Origin: Bacteroidetes bacterium UBA7688
Lineage (GTDB): Bacteria; Bacteroidota; Bacteroidia; Chitinophagales; Chitinophagaceae
DNA: 6,591 nucleotides
Direction: 5' to 3'
Assembly (NCBI GenBank): GCA_002482815.1
Contig: DLGS01000081.1
Location: forward strand, 1 to 6,591
The notes under the pieces were generated by a model, which saw nothing but the letters and a program-made list of their open reading frames with translations, was not told where the DNA came from and ran no database searches. A program made the translations under genes and the position numbers. Position 1 is the stretch's first letter; each line of letters opens with the position of its first letter. Shown here piece by piece: positions 6,363-6,591 of the stretch.

Positions 6363-6591
6363 CTACCAGATATCCAATCCGAATTTCTCGGCATTTTCCT
6401 GAGCATCTTCATAGCCCGCGTCTTGGTGGCGCAACACACCCATAGCAGGGTCGTTATGCAGTACACGCTTCAGGCGCTCATCTGCATCAGCAGTACCGTC
6501 GGCTACAATCACCATACCTGCGTGCAAAGAATAACCCATTCCTACGCCGCCACCGTGGTGAAAACTCACCCAGCTGGCACCACCAGCAGTG
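6363..6591 (-). CDS. hutU: Urocanate hydratase (HutU), C-terminal fragment cut by window edge
   Basis: Only the last 75 codons lie in the window; the frame is open at the right edge. Urocanase adds water to urocanate using a tightly bound NAD+, giving imidazolonepropionate, the second step of histidine degradation, in the cytosol. The visible part has the characteristic urocanase end: GGASWVSFHHGGGVGMGYS, then HAGMVIVADGT, a helix with ERLKRVLHNDPAMGV, and RHQDAGYEDA. Full-length enzymes are about 550-670 residues, so most of the protein, including the catalytic and NAD-binding residues, is outside. The gene ends in TAG and is followed by a strong terminator, so it is the last gene of its transcript; other hut genes may lie to the right. 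Its G+C content is clearly higher than that of the adjacent secreted protein gene. Confidence 0.95.
   Translation of the reverse strand, partial: TAGGASWVSFHHGGGVGMGYSLHAGMVIVADGTADADERLKRVLHNDPAMGVLRHQDAGYEDAQENAEKFGLDIW

Noticed and set aside
6245..6466. 73-codon minus-strand open frame across the hutU terminator
   Set aside because: It overlaps hutU in another frame and reads through the terminator hairpin; the hutU frame has the conserved urocanase end.

Overview
The window comes from a member of the Bacteroidota, probably Chitinophagales or a related gliding or secreting lineage; the exact class is inference. Three things point there: a large secreted protein with a type IX secretion (T9SS) C-terminal sorting domain and a Bacteroidota-type DUF7619-like module, a TAnnTTTG-type -7 promoter element in front of a small exported protein, and mostly weak or absent Shine-Dalgarno sequences. 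All eight genes I can support lie on the minus strand, so transcription runs from the right edge to the left edge.

Reading in the direction of transcription: (1) at the right edge is the last 75 codons of urocanate hydratase (hutU, histidine degradation), closed by a strong intrinsic terminator at 6309-6343. (2) About 3 kb of accessory, visibly AT-richer DNA (roughly 3200-6300) follows. It carries a 700-residue secreted protein (signal peptide, six 20-residue leucine-rich repeats, beta-rich middle, DUF7619-like domain, T9SS sorting domain) and a 159-residue exported, probably lipid-anchored protein of unknown function, separated by gene-free AT-rich spacers. (3) From 3127 down to the left edge is a compact housekeeping cluster: an M42-family metallo-aminopeptidase, ispF (MEP isoprenoid pathway), a small two-helix membrane protein, lpxH (lipid A synthesis), and a SixA-type histidine phosphatase cut by the left edge.

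From ispF to sixA the gaps are 28 bp, a 4-bp overlap and 13 bp, which suggests one transcript. The M42 gene, 78 bp upstream of ispF, may lead it. IspF supplies precursors for isoprenoids such as quinones and the undecaprenyl carrier, and LpxH makes lipid X for lipid A, so the cluster has an envelope-precursor flavour. The small membrane protein between them is the unexplained member. The most notable anomalies are the TTG start forced on ispF, the coupled unknown two-helix membrane protein, and the low-GC exported-protein segment set between two higher-GC housekeeping blocks. I see no mobile element, CRISPR array, tRNA or rRNA, and nothing that looks like a wholly new multi-gene system.
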